64,000 nucleotides of DNA, taken from contig NC_068939.1 of NCBI RefSeq assembly GCF_016801865.2, forward strand, positions 39,594,747 to 39,658,746. The letters run 5' to 3'. Every line of letters starts with the position of its first letter. The first letter of the stretch is position 1. Under the pieces are notes generated by a model. It made no database searches. It was not told where the DNA came from and saw only the letters and a list, made by a program, of their open reading frames with translations. The DNA comes from Culex pipiens pallens. Its lineage: Eukaryota; Arthropoda; Insecta; Diptera; Culicidae. A program made the position numbers and the translations under genes. This document shows, one piece after another, positions 1 to 11,631 of the stretch.

Positions 1-1266
1 ACCGAAGAGATCCGTCAGGCCTCAGCTGTCGTTTATCTTCTTTTCCCCGCGTTGGACGGATGGATCCAAGTCGAAACCAAAGCCAAGAGAGTCAATATAA
101 ATAAATAGACTTTAGTATATGCTCAGGAATACTATAAAATTTTAATGGATTTCATCTCAATTTTCTCGCTTTATCCGCACTTCTCTGAACATGTCTGACT
201 GATGTGCCTCGGAAGAGTTGCACAAATCGAGAGCTTGACTGCTCCCATATTGAGTTCGGCACTTGGAAGGGGGTTTGGACTTCATTTGCGTGATTTAAAT
301 GACGGTCGATAGATTTCTGATGCGATCAACGCGAGCGCTAGTAAGAGTGACTAGAGGACGTGACGTGCAGGAGCGAGCAAATGAGATGTAAAACACCTCT
401 TGCGGAAAAGTGGACCTACACATTCCTCACATTTCTGGGCGATTTAATACGAACCATATGTTCATTAACGCGGATTTTCGGACGACGGATCATCATTATT
501 TATTTTACTATTAATATGTTGACCGGTTCGGCGGTTCGCATCGAGTTGAGTAGTAGAACTCTTGGTCCTGATAAACCCGTCACAAATCCAAGGTTGCTAA
601 AGTGCACCATTCCATCAAATTGGCACGGAGGGAATTGCGCGCACCCCGCATGTAATTAAAATCCTTCCGTACCAATTACCGTATAAAATGATGTATCTCC
701 AAAGTGACATTAATTACAGGCCACGGGGCCCCGTGTGGCCGGCCGCCATGCGAACCAGATCAAGTAGATCATCATCACCATGGCCGCGGAAAGTGCTGCC
801 CCCTCTTGAAGCTCAACCATAATCATACGAACGACACGACTCTTGGCAGAGACTAGCTCGTTTTTTTTTAGTATGTAATAAAAACTGCACTTCACGTTGC
901 ATGGTGAACCAACACTCAGGCAAGAGCGGGGGGAAACTTGTACGAGTGCAACAAATAAACGGTAACGGCAACGCCACCCACCCCGTGGAATTGTGGGCGA
1001 AAGGGGTAGGGACATTTTTTGACATTTTAATAATATTTTCAACAATTAATAATTTATTTAAAAAAAAATCATATTTTGAGGCTTTTTTTATGGAAAACAA
1101 GCTCACATCGATGATGCTGCATTTTTCAATTTCTTGAAATAAAAAATCCTTTTTGAATTGTAATTAATATGCAATTGATTTGTTTTGGCCTTTTTTTTTG
1201 CTAAAAACATTTAAAAAATACGTCGTGTTAAATTTTAAAATTGAGTGAAAATTAAAAATAATAATA
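1..1266. other. Non-coding DNA, no gene recognised
   Basis: Mixed-composition sequence, relatively GC-rich and single-copy-looking to about 1000, then strongly AT-rich. The ORFs here (up to 111 codons) overlap on both strands and resemble no family I know. I see no splice-bounded coding pattern, RNA gene or repeat boundary. It may be intergenic, or an intron of an upstream part of the ARID gene; the window cannot distinguish these. Confidence 0.5.
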
Positions 1267-1551
1267 CAGTCCAGACCCGATTATCCGAAGGCCTTGGCAA
1301 AATTTCATTTCGGATAATCGGATCACACATTTTTTTTTATTGTCTCATTTTTGACTATTGAGCTTAAGTATGACCACTAAACTAATTTAGAATTGCAATC
1401 AACCATTCAAATTTTTCAAAAATTGGGTCGCAGAATTCGAATTTGATGTTAAAAGTAAAAAAATAAAAAAATGCGAAAAAAAAAACATTTTTGTTCGTGA
1501 TTCGATTATCCAAAGTCCCATACAAATCTTCGGATAATCGAGTCTGGACTG
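1267..1551. mobile_element. TA-flanked MITE, pogo/mariner-like
   Basis: A 285-bp non-coding element. Its left end begins CAGTCCAGACCCGATTATCC and its right end is the inverted match. About 24 bp pair with one mismatch (C/T at position 11). It is flanked on both sides by TA (1265-1266 and 1552-1553), the target duplication of Tc1/mariner/pogo elements. A second inverted motif (TTCGGATAATCG near 1309, CGATTATCCAAAG near 1503) lies inside. There is no transposase ORF, so it is a non-autonomous derivative. The superfamily is inferred from the TA duplication and the CAGT start. Confidence 0.85.
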
Positions 1552-2214
1552 TATCATTAACCTTTTCGAGAATTCAAGGACTATCATATGAAAGATGAAT
1601 ACATTTGAAGAAGAATATTATTCATCAGAAAAACAACACAAAAGTATTTTTTCCTTTTTCTTTGATCAGATCGGTAAAGTAAGGCTACCAACTTTTGCTG
1701 AGCAAAAATCCGTAGCAAAAACTATTGTTTAGATTAATTTTAAGTGTGGGACATGAAAATATGAAATTGTGTCTGATTTTATAAAAGTTTACAAATTTTA
1801 CATTTTACATTCATGTGACTTGCACGTTTTAAAAAACATTCTTTAAATAAACCGTGTTATTGTTAATAAGTTAATTTTAAGGTATCCCTTTTCCCTTTTG
1901 TAAATGTAGGACCTCCTACATTTGAAATCACTGTTTCTAGTATTTGAAATTGAGGTGTAAAATCACCGATTGTGATTGGACACTCAACATTATTAACTGA
2001 AAGAATGTACATTAAAAAAAATAAACCGTGATTTGCTGAATCAAATTTTTATATTCTTCCATTTGTTTTTGAAAGTTTGCTTTTACGAAAAATATCGACT
2101 GACACTTAAGTGAAAATTAACAAAAGATTTGGCTAAATAAAAAAACCATTCAATTATAAATAGATGTTGTTGTCGTCATCAAATTCCGTACTAAAACAAG
2201 ACCTGTTAAAAACC
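1552..2214. other. AT-rich spacer
   Basis: AT-rich DNA rich in homopolymer runs. I find no open coding frame with family resemblance and no clear repeat boundary. Confidence 0.5.
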
Positions 2215-3019
2215 CGCGATGAGGGTTGAAAATCCGTACAGTATAAGAAAAAAATCTACAGAATTACTGATTTTTGTAAAAAAAATAAAATGGTTGAACT
2301 TAAAATTTTTTGACCTTATATTTTTAATGGAAAATCAAATTTGCAATCGAAAAGTACTTCTCAAGTTCACCGTTTTCAAAATATAGCCATTCTAAATTAA
2401 ATTATGGCCGAAAAATTCCGGTTTTTTTTATAAATAGTGACCATCAAGGTTCGATAACGACAACGTCGGGACGATAACGATAATCTAACGTTATCTTATT
2501 CCGATGATTCTATCGACGATAAGGGACGATAACTTATAGATAATATAATTTTAAAATCGACTAAAACCAATAAAAATATGTTGATTTTTCAAGCTTCCTC
2601 TTAGTAAACATTTTTTTGTTAATAGAGTTAGTTTCAAAGTATGAATACTAAAATTTTCACAAAATACCGTACTTTTTTAAAGTACTCAAATTTTTATAAT
2701 TTGCAATATCAAACGATCAAACGATTTGAAATTTTGCATGCATTTTCACTGTTTTAGATTTTTTTTTAATGAAATGAACTTAAATGTTCATAAAATACCG
2801 TATTTTCTCTAAACTACTAAAAATTTTATAGTTCGCAATATGGGTTCAAACGATTTGAAATATGGCATGTATTTTATCTGTTTTGGAGATTTTTGAATGA
2901 AATACCCGTATTTCCTCAAAAATACTCATTTTTTTCAAATTCGCAATAAGGGTATCAAACGATTCGAAATTTTGGATGTATTTTAACTGTTTTAAAGATT
3001 TTTGAATGAATAATTGATG

Positions 3020-3535
3020 TAGCTGCTCTGAACTTCGAGCTCAGCCTGATCTAGAGGTGCAACCACTGACGCGCCCGGAGGTCCCGGGGCCCCCCTGACC
3101 ACAAGCTACACGAAAAGTGGAACAGGGAACACCCTCCGGCTCCTCCGGGGCGCCTGGTACCGACACCCCAACGAAGGATCCACGGAGGCGCTCGGGAGAC
3201 CCGGGGCCCCCCTAACCACAAGTCTTTGGAGGAGTGGAATAGGGACAACCCCCCGGGCTCCTGAGACCCCTGGACGAGGTCGCATAAGGGGTAAACCCCC
3301 ATCCCCTCGGACGAACTCAGGATTAAAACCCGGAGGATTGAACGAGGAACCAGGATCGACCAGTACAACACCACCATCAACGGAAACAGCACCCTTAAGG
3401 GAAAAGTGTCTAGTTCTTGTGAATATAGTTTTTGCAAATTTTTAGGATATCCAATTTAGGTTATCAAATTCGTTCTTATGTTTAAGTTACCAACAAATAA
3501 ACTATATTTTATTGAAAAAAAAAAAAAAAAAAAAA
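3020..3535 (+). mobile_element. Polyadenylated retroposon 3' fragment
   Basis: A GC-rich block (about 3024-3430) stands out sharply inside the AT-rich foldback element. It ends with a polyadenylation signal AATAAA at 3496-3501 followed by 21 A at 3515-3535, the signature of a reverse-transcribed + strand RNA. Inside is a diverged direct duplication with shared CGGGGCCCCCCTGACCACAAG-like and GTGGAAYAGGGA motifs (near 3083 and near 3201). No reverse transcriptase is visible, so it is the 5'-truncated tail of a LINE or a SINE-like retroposon. I could not identify a target-site duplication. The antisense 128-codon ORF across it is a by-product of GC content. Confidence 0.75.
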
Positions 3536-4440
3536 CTCAGAATTTCACAAAATACCGTATTTCCTCAAAAAACTCATAAACGTTTCAAAATTTTGCATGT
3601 ATTTTAACTGTTTTAGAGATTTTTGAATCAAATACTCAAACTTTTACAAAATACTGTATTTTCTCAAAAATACTATTTTTTCAAATTCGCAATGTGGGTA
3701 TCAAACGATTCAAAATATTGCATGCATTTTCACTGTTAAAGAGTTTTTTGAATGAAATACTAAAAATTTTCACAAAATACCGTATTTTCACTTAAATACT
3801 AAAACAGTAAAAAAACAGGTAAATTTTTGCTTCGTATCAATATAGGTATCAACCCGTATTGCGATTAATAAAAAAAATGACTATTTTAAGGAAATACGGC
3901 ATTTTGTGAAAATTTTAGTTTTTCATTTTAAAAACTCTAAAACAGTAAAAATGCACGCAATATTTCGAATCGTTTAGTACTCATATTACGAATAATAAAC
4001 ATTGAGTATTTCCGAAATAATACGGTATTCTGTGAATTTTTTAGTTTTTCATTCAAAAAACTTTAAAGCAGTTAAAATACATTCAAAATTTCGAATCGTT
4101 TTATACCCATATTGCAATTGTTGAAAATTTGAGTACTTTAAAAGAATACGGTATTTTGCGAAAATTCCAGTATTTCGTTCAAAACACTCTAAAACTTTTT
4201 TTTGCAAAATTTGTAATCATTTGATACCCACATTGCAAGTACTCAATACTTGCAAAAATATATTCTAAACGAATGCATTAAAAATTTATTATGATATTGA
4301 TGGATTAAGTCAATTTGAGAAAGATTTTGAAAATGAGTTATCTCTGTTATCGGTGATAAGATTATCGAAATAACAATAACGATAACGATGGATTATTGTT
4401 ATCGTTCCAACGATAACGATAACCATTGTCGTTATCGTTA

Positions 4441-4834
4441 CACCCAGAACCTGACATCGGCATACGAGAGGATAAAGAGCACGATTCGGTAGTAAAATGG
4501 TACTGTGTGTGGACTGAGAGGATAAATCCCGAAAATACCGAGAGTACTTTACTCATGGGGTCATCTTCAAAAAAAGTTCATCTATCAAAAATCAAAAAAG
4601 TACTGGTACCGAGACTCGTACCCAAGACCTTCTGCATATTGAACCGTGCCTTTGCCGTATGGGCCACCATGGTTCGGTGACTAAGTGGCGGTCTTTTGTC
4701 CATATAAGCCACTCAATAGGATGAACTGTTCCAATGAACGAATGAACACGCGAGAGGACTATACTCTCGCAAAGTAGCACTTTCCTCACGTTTCTTTTCG
4801 TGAGAACTATCCCCTCGTTCTTTAACTTTGGGTG
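4441..4834 (-). mobile_element. TA-flanked short-TIR element with tRNA-like core
   Basis: A 394-bp insert in the right GATAACG terminal array. It begins CACCCAGAAC and ends CTTTGGGTG, giving a short CACCCA inverted end, and has TA on both sides (4439-4440 and 4835-4836). On the minus strand it carries a tRNA-like segment at about 4605-4690. This has a box A-like TGGCCCATACGGCAAAGGC (4648-4666) and a degenerate box B GGGTACGAGTCTC (4611-4623). The array resumes after the insert, which supports these boundaries. It is a DNA-element shell around a SINE-like Pol III promoter, or a SINE carried by a MITE. Confidence 0.6.
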
Positions 4835-5050
4835 TAGACGATAATATTATCGACGATAATTCTATCGATTAACAACCTTCGGGCCATGATTGTCCATTCT
4901 TGAAATTTTTGTTTTTGAAAACTTCAGAAAAATTGCTACAAAATTTTCTAAGAGATATTAAAGATTGGAGAAAAAGGCACAGGAAAATTAAAGTTTTCTA
5001 AGTCTTACCCAAGCAAGTCGATATCTTAGTTGCTAGATTTCTAGGAATTT

Positions 5051-5860
5051 ATAAAAGAGACTCACCTTGGCTGTTTCTATAAATTTGATTTTATGACATT
5101 TACCTTAATATTTTAACTTAAATAATTATCAGATCAAAAATTTCCAAAACTATTCACAGCTTTGTCCATTTAATTCTGTTTAATTGTTTAGAGTGTGATT
5201 TATCAAGTTTAAGAGAAGACTAAAACTTAATAAAGATACACGTATTAACATGAAGGGTTTACCTGCTTTCTTCTCAAGTTGAAAACTAAAAATGTTTTTT
5301 TAAGCAAAGGATTCTCCGCGTTAGGATGTCCCAGAAAAAATACGATGTTGCGGAAACCTTCGGGTTCTACGGGATTTTGCCTTAGGAACAATGTTTTCTT
5401 AAACCGAAATATTCTCAAAATGGTTTAGAGCAAAAGAGTTGCGAATTACTGATATAAATTCAAAATTTTCATAAAAAATATCAGGTATCCCACCAAAATT
5501 GTTTAAAAAATATATTTATGTTGTGTTTTTGCCTTTCTTACTGAAGAACGGTATTGGTTTTACTTTATTGCTGGACATCATTTCTATCTTCGCAAAAATG
5601 ACAATTTATCATGAATTTTCTTCGGAAAAAACGGTTAAAAATCACACTGCATAGATTTTTGACGCTCTATCGATTCATAAAGACATCTATCTTCAACCCT
5701 CGAATTTTGAGAAAAAAAAATCCGTGGGGTTCGAGTAATGTTCGTGTGTGGTAAAATTTCGCAAAATTTTGTGTCGCGAAGTCCTCAGCTCCCCTATTTT
5801 CGATTTTGATCATTCCAATGAATATCAGGATCTAAAACCTAAATCTAAAAAAAAAAATCT
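5051..5860. other. AT-rich spacer
   Basis: AT-rich sequence without a recognisable gene or clear repeat ends. Confidence 0.5.
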
Positions 5861-8098
5861 AAATTGAAACTATTTTTTTACAAATTTATCTACAAATCCC
5901 ACTGTGTCGCACTGTACCTCAATGTGCAGATTTGTGGAATTCATCGCGCACATCTTTCTTCCAAAGATCAACGCGTCGTCGTCGTCGTTCGTGGCGGCAA
6001 AATGTGGCCCCGGACAAAGTGCCTCCAAGATGAATTTCGCAGGCAGATCTCTTCCAGGGGGGAGGAAACCCCGATGAAGGGGAGAGGGAGAAAATTAGCA
6101 CCGTGTGCACCATCATCATGTAAAACACTATAAAATGTCTATCGGCAAATTAATACCAAAGTGCAAGAAAACTTCAAGGAAGGTAGAGGAATTGGCAAAG
6201 TGGGTTGGGATGGGGGTGGTGTGGAGGCAGCAAATCTGTACCAAATGAATGTGAGCATTTTCAACACCCATATCCTCAAAGAGTGCGCGCACACAAACTC
6301 CCGGACTCGGAGGCAAAAGATCTAAAAGAGGCGCGCCAAGAGTCGGTCGTTTTCGCAAATGAGTGAATATTAAATTACTGAATTTATGTCCCGTTTTGCC
6401 CGACCCTTCTGCCGCCCGCCATGCCTACGGTTTGGTTGTTACACGTGGAGCAACCGCACATCGTGGATGTTGGGTGGTGTAAATGGAGAAAACCGCAGCC
6501 AATGAACGGTTTTGACGGTGCGGCTTTTGCGGTCCAAATTAAAGTGCAATTTATATAACCGTGGGCGCCTCTATTGCCGAAGAGGCTATGAATAGAGGTG
6601 GTTGACAAATTGGTAATATTTAGATTGAGTTATAGCTTAATCATTATAGCATTAATCATTCTTCCAATTTTGAAATTTAGTACAACGGGTGAAGAGAATT
6701 CGCATCAATCCAACATTCATCTTTGCTAGCAACAATCCGTCACGGAATTCATCCTGGACAAATGACTCCTGCCAGGTCGTTTAATACCTAATTGCAGCGC
6801 CGTGTGAACGAGGTTCTGCCTTCCAGATATCCCGTGGCCATTAAACCATCGCTCTTGTGTGCCATGCCACAACCGTGGCACTAATCAAGAGTTTATTCCA
6901 TTTGCCCATAGCGTACATGAACTCTTACTTCCCAGATGCAGATCTCCCCGAACATCACAATCCATGCGTTGTCTGTCTAGGACTCCAACTTCTTCTTCCC
7001 ACCCAGATTGCCAGTGCTCTGCAGCACGCTCTAAATAAAGAGATTAATCATTTTCAATTTGATGTCTTTTCTGTGCTATTTTTTGTAGACACGTTTCGTC
7101 CCCGTCCCTCGACCTTCCCCAGTTCCTCCTGCGATTCAACCTTGATGAGGATCCAGTAATGTTCCCATTCGCTCGTAGCCCCTGAAGCAATTTCCTCCCT
7201 CGCACCTTCGCCTCCCTTGATCTTAAGGTGAAGCCTCCCCTCCCCGGCTCGAGGCAAATTAATATACTTTTGCACGAATCAACACGAGGCCCCGATCGTG
7301 GTCGTAAGTGTTTCGGGGCGGACCCACAGACAAATGAGACGCGATTTGGGACCGCGACTCGTATCGGGGTGATTCTCTGAGAAAGAAGATTTAACACAAC
7401 ATTTGTTTAATATCAAAATATCAAATATTTTGTGGAAACCTTCTACTTGTTGAAAAAAGCTTTCCAAATCTACAATTACACAAGTTCAATTGAAGGATTT
7501 GTTGTTTAGCACTGAATATGTTTGATTCTAAATTCTCACTGAATGATTGTTCCTGAGCTTATTGAATCTTTTTGTGTCGTAGTAGACATCAACCTGTTTT
7601 TTTTTCAAAGCTTTAACAATGGTTTAAAACTTAAGCATCATCTGAAAGTTTCTTTTTACTTTAATTTTTATTCAGATTTTCTTTTTTATATATATTCATT
7701 AAGACAAAATATTTATTTATTTTTGGAAAATCCGCAATTTCTCAGCTTGAAAGCCGTTCTCAACTGTAAGTTAGCAGTAAGCGAATATTGAAAGTAACAA
7801 GGAAAACTGAACTGAACTGAACATTAACAATTGGCGTTCCTGAAAATTATTTAAAATGCCGAGTCTTTTATGAAATATCCCAGAAAGTTTTACGAAAAAT
7901 TACAGAGTAATTACAGAGATTTTTGGTGGCTTTCGAAATTGAAAATTACTTACCTTCACATTTTGAAATAGCATTGAAGAAGAAAATTCTATTAATTTCA
8001 ACTGTTATTTCGTTCAGGCCGTGTTATTAATTACAAATATTAGGATTTTTACAAGTTTAATTTTACACTTTCTGAATTTGCAAATCAAAGAAGCAATT
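5861..8098. other. GC-richer single-copy block, candidate regulatory DNA
   Basis: From about 5900 to 7400 the base composition is noticeably less AT-rich than its flanks, and no inverted or tandem repeat is evident. There is a short TCG/CGTCGT run near 5970. The ORFs overlap in several frames and none resembles a known protein. This is the kind of block that often contains conserved non-coding elements upstream of developmental transcription factors, but that is inference only. From 7400 to 8098 it is AT-rich filler. Confidence 0.45.
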
Positions 8099-10018
8099 GA
8101 GCAGTTCTCTACGGAATCGGTCTTTTTTCTTTAATTTTAATTTTTGTATTTTTTAATCCAGCTGAAACTTTTTTGGTGCCTTCGGTATGCCCAAAGAAGC
8201 CATTTTGCATCATTAGTTTGTCCATATAATTTTCCATACAAATTTGGTAGCTGTTCATACAAAAATGATATGTGAAAATTCAGAAATCTGTATCTTTTGA
8301 AGGAATTTTTTGATCGAATTGGTGTCTTCGACAAAGTTGTAGGTATGGATATGGACTACACTGAAAAAAATGCTACAAGGTAAAAAAAATTTGGTGATTT
8401 TTTATTTAACTTTTTGTCACTAAAACTTGATTTGCAAAAAAACACTATTTTTAATTTTTTTTATTTTTTGATATGTTTTAGAGGACATGAAATGGCAACT
8501 TTTCAGAAATTTCCAGAATGGGCAAAAAATCTTTGACCGAGTTATGATTTTTTGAATCAATACATTTTTTTTCAAAAAATTGAAATATCGGTCGCAAAAA
8601 TGTTTCAACTTCATTTTTCGATGTAAAATCGAATTTGCAATCAAAAAGTACTGTAGTGAATTTTTGATAAAGTGCACCGTTTTCAAGTTATAGCCATTTT
8701 TAGGTAACTTTTTTGAAAATTGTCGCAGTTTTTCATTTTTTATAATTAGTGCCCATGTTTGCCCACCTTTGAAAAAAATATTTTTGAAAAGCTGATAAAA
8801 TTCTATATATTTTGCATTATTGAACTTTGTTGATGCGACCCATAGTTGCTGAGATATTGCTATGCAAAGGAAAATTGATGTTTTCTAAGTCTCATCCAAA
8901 CAACCCAACATTTTCTAATGTCGATATCTTAGCAACTATAGATCCGATTTACAATGTTAAAACATGAAACATTCGTGAAATTTTCCGATCTTTTCGAAAA
9001 AAATATTTTCAAAAATTTAAAATCAAGACTAACATTTCAAATGGGCGTAATATTGAATGTTTGGTCCGTTTAAAATGTTAGTCTTGATTTTAAATTTTTG
9101 AAAATATTTTTTTCGAAAAGATCGGAAAATTTCACGAATGTTTCATGTTTTAACATTGTAAATCGGACCTATAGTTGCTGAGATATCGACATTAGAAAAT
9201 GGTGGGTTGTTTGGGTGAGACTTAGAAAACATCAATTTTCCTGTTTTTTAGCCTTTGCATAGCAATATCTCAGCAACTATGGGTCGCATCAACAAAGTTC
9301 AATAAAGCAAAATATAGAGAATTTTCTCAGCTTTTCAAAAATATTTTTTTCAAAGGTGGGCAAACATGGGCACTAATTTTAAAAAATGAAAAACTGCGAC
9401 AATTTTCAAAAAAGTTACCTAAAAATGGCTATAACTTGAAAACGGTGCACTTTATCAAAAATTCACTACAGTACTTTTTGATTGCAAATTCGATTTTACA
9501 TCGAAAAATGAAGTTGAAAAATTTTTGCGACCGATATTTCGATTTTTTGAAAAAATCAGTATTGATTCAAAAAATCATAACTCGGTCTAAGATTTTTTGC
9601 CCATTCTGGAAATTTCTGAAAAGTTGGCATTTAATGTCCTCTAAAACATATCAAAAAATAAAAAAAATTAAAAATAGTGTTTTTTTGCAAATCAAGTTTT
9701 AGTGACAAAAAGTTAAATAAAAAATCACCAAAATTTTTTTTACCGTGTATCATTTTTTTTTCAGTGTAGTCCATATCCATACCTACAACTTTGTCGAAGA
9801 CACCAACTCGATCAAAAAATTCCTTCAAAAGATACAGATTTTTGAATTTTCACATATCATTTTTGTAAGGACAGCTGCCAAATTTGTATGGAAAATTATA
9901 TGGACAAACTAATGATGCAAATTGGCTTCTTTGGGCATACCGAAGGCACCAAAAAAGTTTCAGCCGGATTAAAAAATACAAAAAAAAAACGAATGACCGA
10001 AAACTCAGAGAATTGCTC
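8099..10018. mobile_element. 1.92-kb palindromic (foldback) element, copy 1
   Basis: The whole element is an inverted repeat with two arms of about 950 bp meeting near 9058. Ends read GAGCAGTTCTCT on the left and the inverse of GAGCAATTCTCT on the right. The flanks carry a possible 4-bp duplication AATT (8095-8098; 10019-10022). Arms include TTGGTGCCTTCGGTATGCCC, TTTTAGAGGACAT and TCAGCAACTATRGGTC phrases that recur in the other copies. The arms remain about 95% alike by eye, suggesting a recent origin or arm conversion. No transposase is present. The repeated 88-codon ORFs in both arms are a property of the repeat and are not treated as genes. Confidence 0.9.
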
Positions 10019-10146
10019 AATTGTGGAATCAAAGAGTCCCTTCTCTCTGGTTGAATCGAAATGGCCTTGTTACGAGTATCAAAATTCCCGGGAGTCTCGG
10101 AAAAAAATTCCGGGAATCGAGAGTCTGAGAAATAGCCAATTTCCCA

Positions 10147-10326
10147 CACTCAAAAAAAAAAAAAATGAGTTCGCGTAAACGTGAACAGAGTTCATGCCAA
10201 CAAGAACCAGGAAGAAAACTGTTCACTTTCATAGTGCAATGCACTATAACGGTTGAACAGTTTTCTCCCTGGTTCCCGGTGGCATGAACTCTGTTCACGT
10301 TTACGCGAACACCTTTTTTTTGAGTG
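10147..10326. mobile_element. 180-bp palindromic MITE
   Basis: It begins CACTCAAAAAAAA and ends TTTTTTTTGAGTG. After the A-run, the left arm GAGTTCGCGTAAACGTGAAC continues with CAGAGTTCATGCC and is matched inversely on the right (10278-10312). The centre is the small palindrome TAGTGCAATGCACTA near 10232. Its A/T-run ends and GTTCRCG-rich arms resemble the 183-bp element at 20883. No TSD is obvious. Confidence 0.85.
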
Positions 10327-11161
10327 CTGGATTTTTTCCCGGGAATTCCCGTTCGTCACCCTCTAAACATAAGTTTTCTTTGTGTCATCTAGTCATTCTT
10401 AATTTTTTAATTTGCCATATCTCGGAAAATATTGGAAACTTGTGAATATTTGTGCCCTTTTCTTCATACAAATATCAAATAGCAATAATTTCAAAATCTT
10501 TCTTTTACAAATTTTGAATTTTGAGAACACAGGTCGGAAAAGACTCGAAACTCATTGATATTTTGAAATGGTTTGACAGAAGCCCAACTGTAATTATGTA
10601 TTAAGTATTTTTTGATAACCTTTTTGTTTGTTTTGGTAATTAAGCTTGATATTTAGTTTTTTTTAATATTTCGAAGAAAATTAGCTTTTTCTGATTTAAG
10701 AGTTGCTCTTCAAAAAGCGCTTTGAAAATTTTGAAAATCCTATAAAATAATAGCATAGCATATTAATCGAAAGAAATTTCACTTTTTGGTCAAAGACAAA
10801 CTTGTGGGAAATTGGACGGGCTTTCTGAAAAAAAAAATACACTGAAAGAAAAATAAACGCAACTTTTATGAGATTTTTTAATTTTTAAGTTTAAAAGTTA
10901 AATTTCAAGGTGATGTCACGATTTTTTTCGTTTGAATTTTTTGAGGAATTAGCCCAGGATGTTACAAAAAGACTTATGGAAAATGCAGGATGGTTTGTCT
11001 ATCCCAAAAAAATACAAAAATCGTTTGCTAAAAATGTTTTTAGAAAACGTCAAAATTTTCAATAACAGGTAGTGGAAATCAATTCTCCAGACATTTTTAC
11101 ATAAAAGTCACCATTTCGACTTTTTTTCTAAGTCCAATACTTGTGAAGATTCAGCGGTTTT
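10327..11161. other. AT-rich spacer
   Basis: AT-rich DNA. Fragments with CCCGGGAATTCCCG-type wording flank the preceding MITE (10088-10118 and 10337-10352), so the MITE may have landed in an older element. That host element cannot be delimited here. Confidence 0.4.
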
Positions 11162-11631
11162 AAAAAATCCGATGGTAAAATTGCATGCAAAAGCATGCAA
11201 ATCACATTTGTGAGCAAAAGCATGTAATATTGTATGAGAAAACGTGACACAAAAAGCATGCACAGCAAATAAAGTAGTAATCCAGCTGCGTGTAAAAGGC
11301 CTGGGTGTAAAATAAATTTTGCATTATTTTATGAAATTCTGTGTAATATTACACTCTGAAATATGTAGCCCATCAGTATGGGAAACCTACTTGACCGAAA
11401 TGTTAAGCTCATATATGCGTTTATCCTTACAACTCTACATCGGTCTGACGGCCAAGTGGGCTAAGGCGCCAGTCCTTACTGTTGGTGCTGGGTTTGAATC
11501 CCGTTGGTTGCAACTTTTTTTTTGTGTTTGCAAGATTTTTACATGCAGTGTGTAATATTAAGTGTTTATTTTGACGAAGGTGATGTGCATGCTTTTGCAT
11601 GCGATTTTACCATCGGATTTTTTGCTGTGTG
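11162..11631 (+). mobile_element. TIR element with tRNA-like core, copy 1
   Basis: The core element runs from CACAGCAAA (11261) to TTTGCTGTG (11629) and is homologous along its length to 57497-57815. It contains a tRNA-like segment at 11442-11511 with box A TGACGGCCAAGTGGGCTAAG and box B GGTTTGAATCC. Just upstream, 11162-11205 (TCCGATGGTAAAATTGCATG...) is an inverted copy of the right end (11580-11620), so this copy has an extra inverted end of about 45 bp. It has no transposase and its tRNA-like acceptor arms do not pair. Confidence 0.75.

Larger units (their letters stand above)
2444..4880. mobile_element. Foldback element with GATAACG ends and inverted ~125-bp subrepeats
   Basis: Both ends are clusters of GATAACG/CGTTATC motifs (2451-2545; 4335-4440 continuing at 4837-4865). 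Inside, a unit of roughly 125 bp (CACAAAATACCGTATTT, then CGCAATATGGGT, then CAAACGATTCGAAATTTTG, then ACTGTTTTAGAGATTTTTGA) repeats in direct orientation from about 2640 to 3790. From about 3885 to 4250 it repeats in inverted orientation. The symmetry centre is near 3840. This is foldback-type architecture with no coding potential. Two further insertions sit inside it, at 3020-3535 and 4441-4834. Confidence 0.75.
2215..5050. mobile_element. Old palindromic-family relic split by a foldback element
   Basis: Segments 2230-2443 and about 4885-5050 resemble diverged arm pieces of the large palindrome family seen at 8099-10018 and 13972-15389. Shared phrases include TTTGCAATCGAAAAGTACTT, ACCGTTTTCAAAATATAGCC and TAGTGACCAT on the left, and TTTTCTAAGTCTTACCCAAG and GTCGATATCTTAGTTGCTAG on the right. 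The copy is interrupted by the GATAACG foldback element listed next, so this is an older insertion hit by a younger one. Confidence 0.65.

Noticed and set aside
3051..3437. 128-codon minus-strand ORF
   Set aside because: Antisense to the GC-rich polyadenylated retroposon fragment and without family resemblance.
8420..9702. Matching 88-codon ORFs in opposite arms, with longer relatives at 19154-19594
   Set aside because: They repeat because the element is a palindrome. Frames break in other copies and the composition (Phe/Lys/Ile-rich) follows AT-rich DNA. No transposase motif is present.
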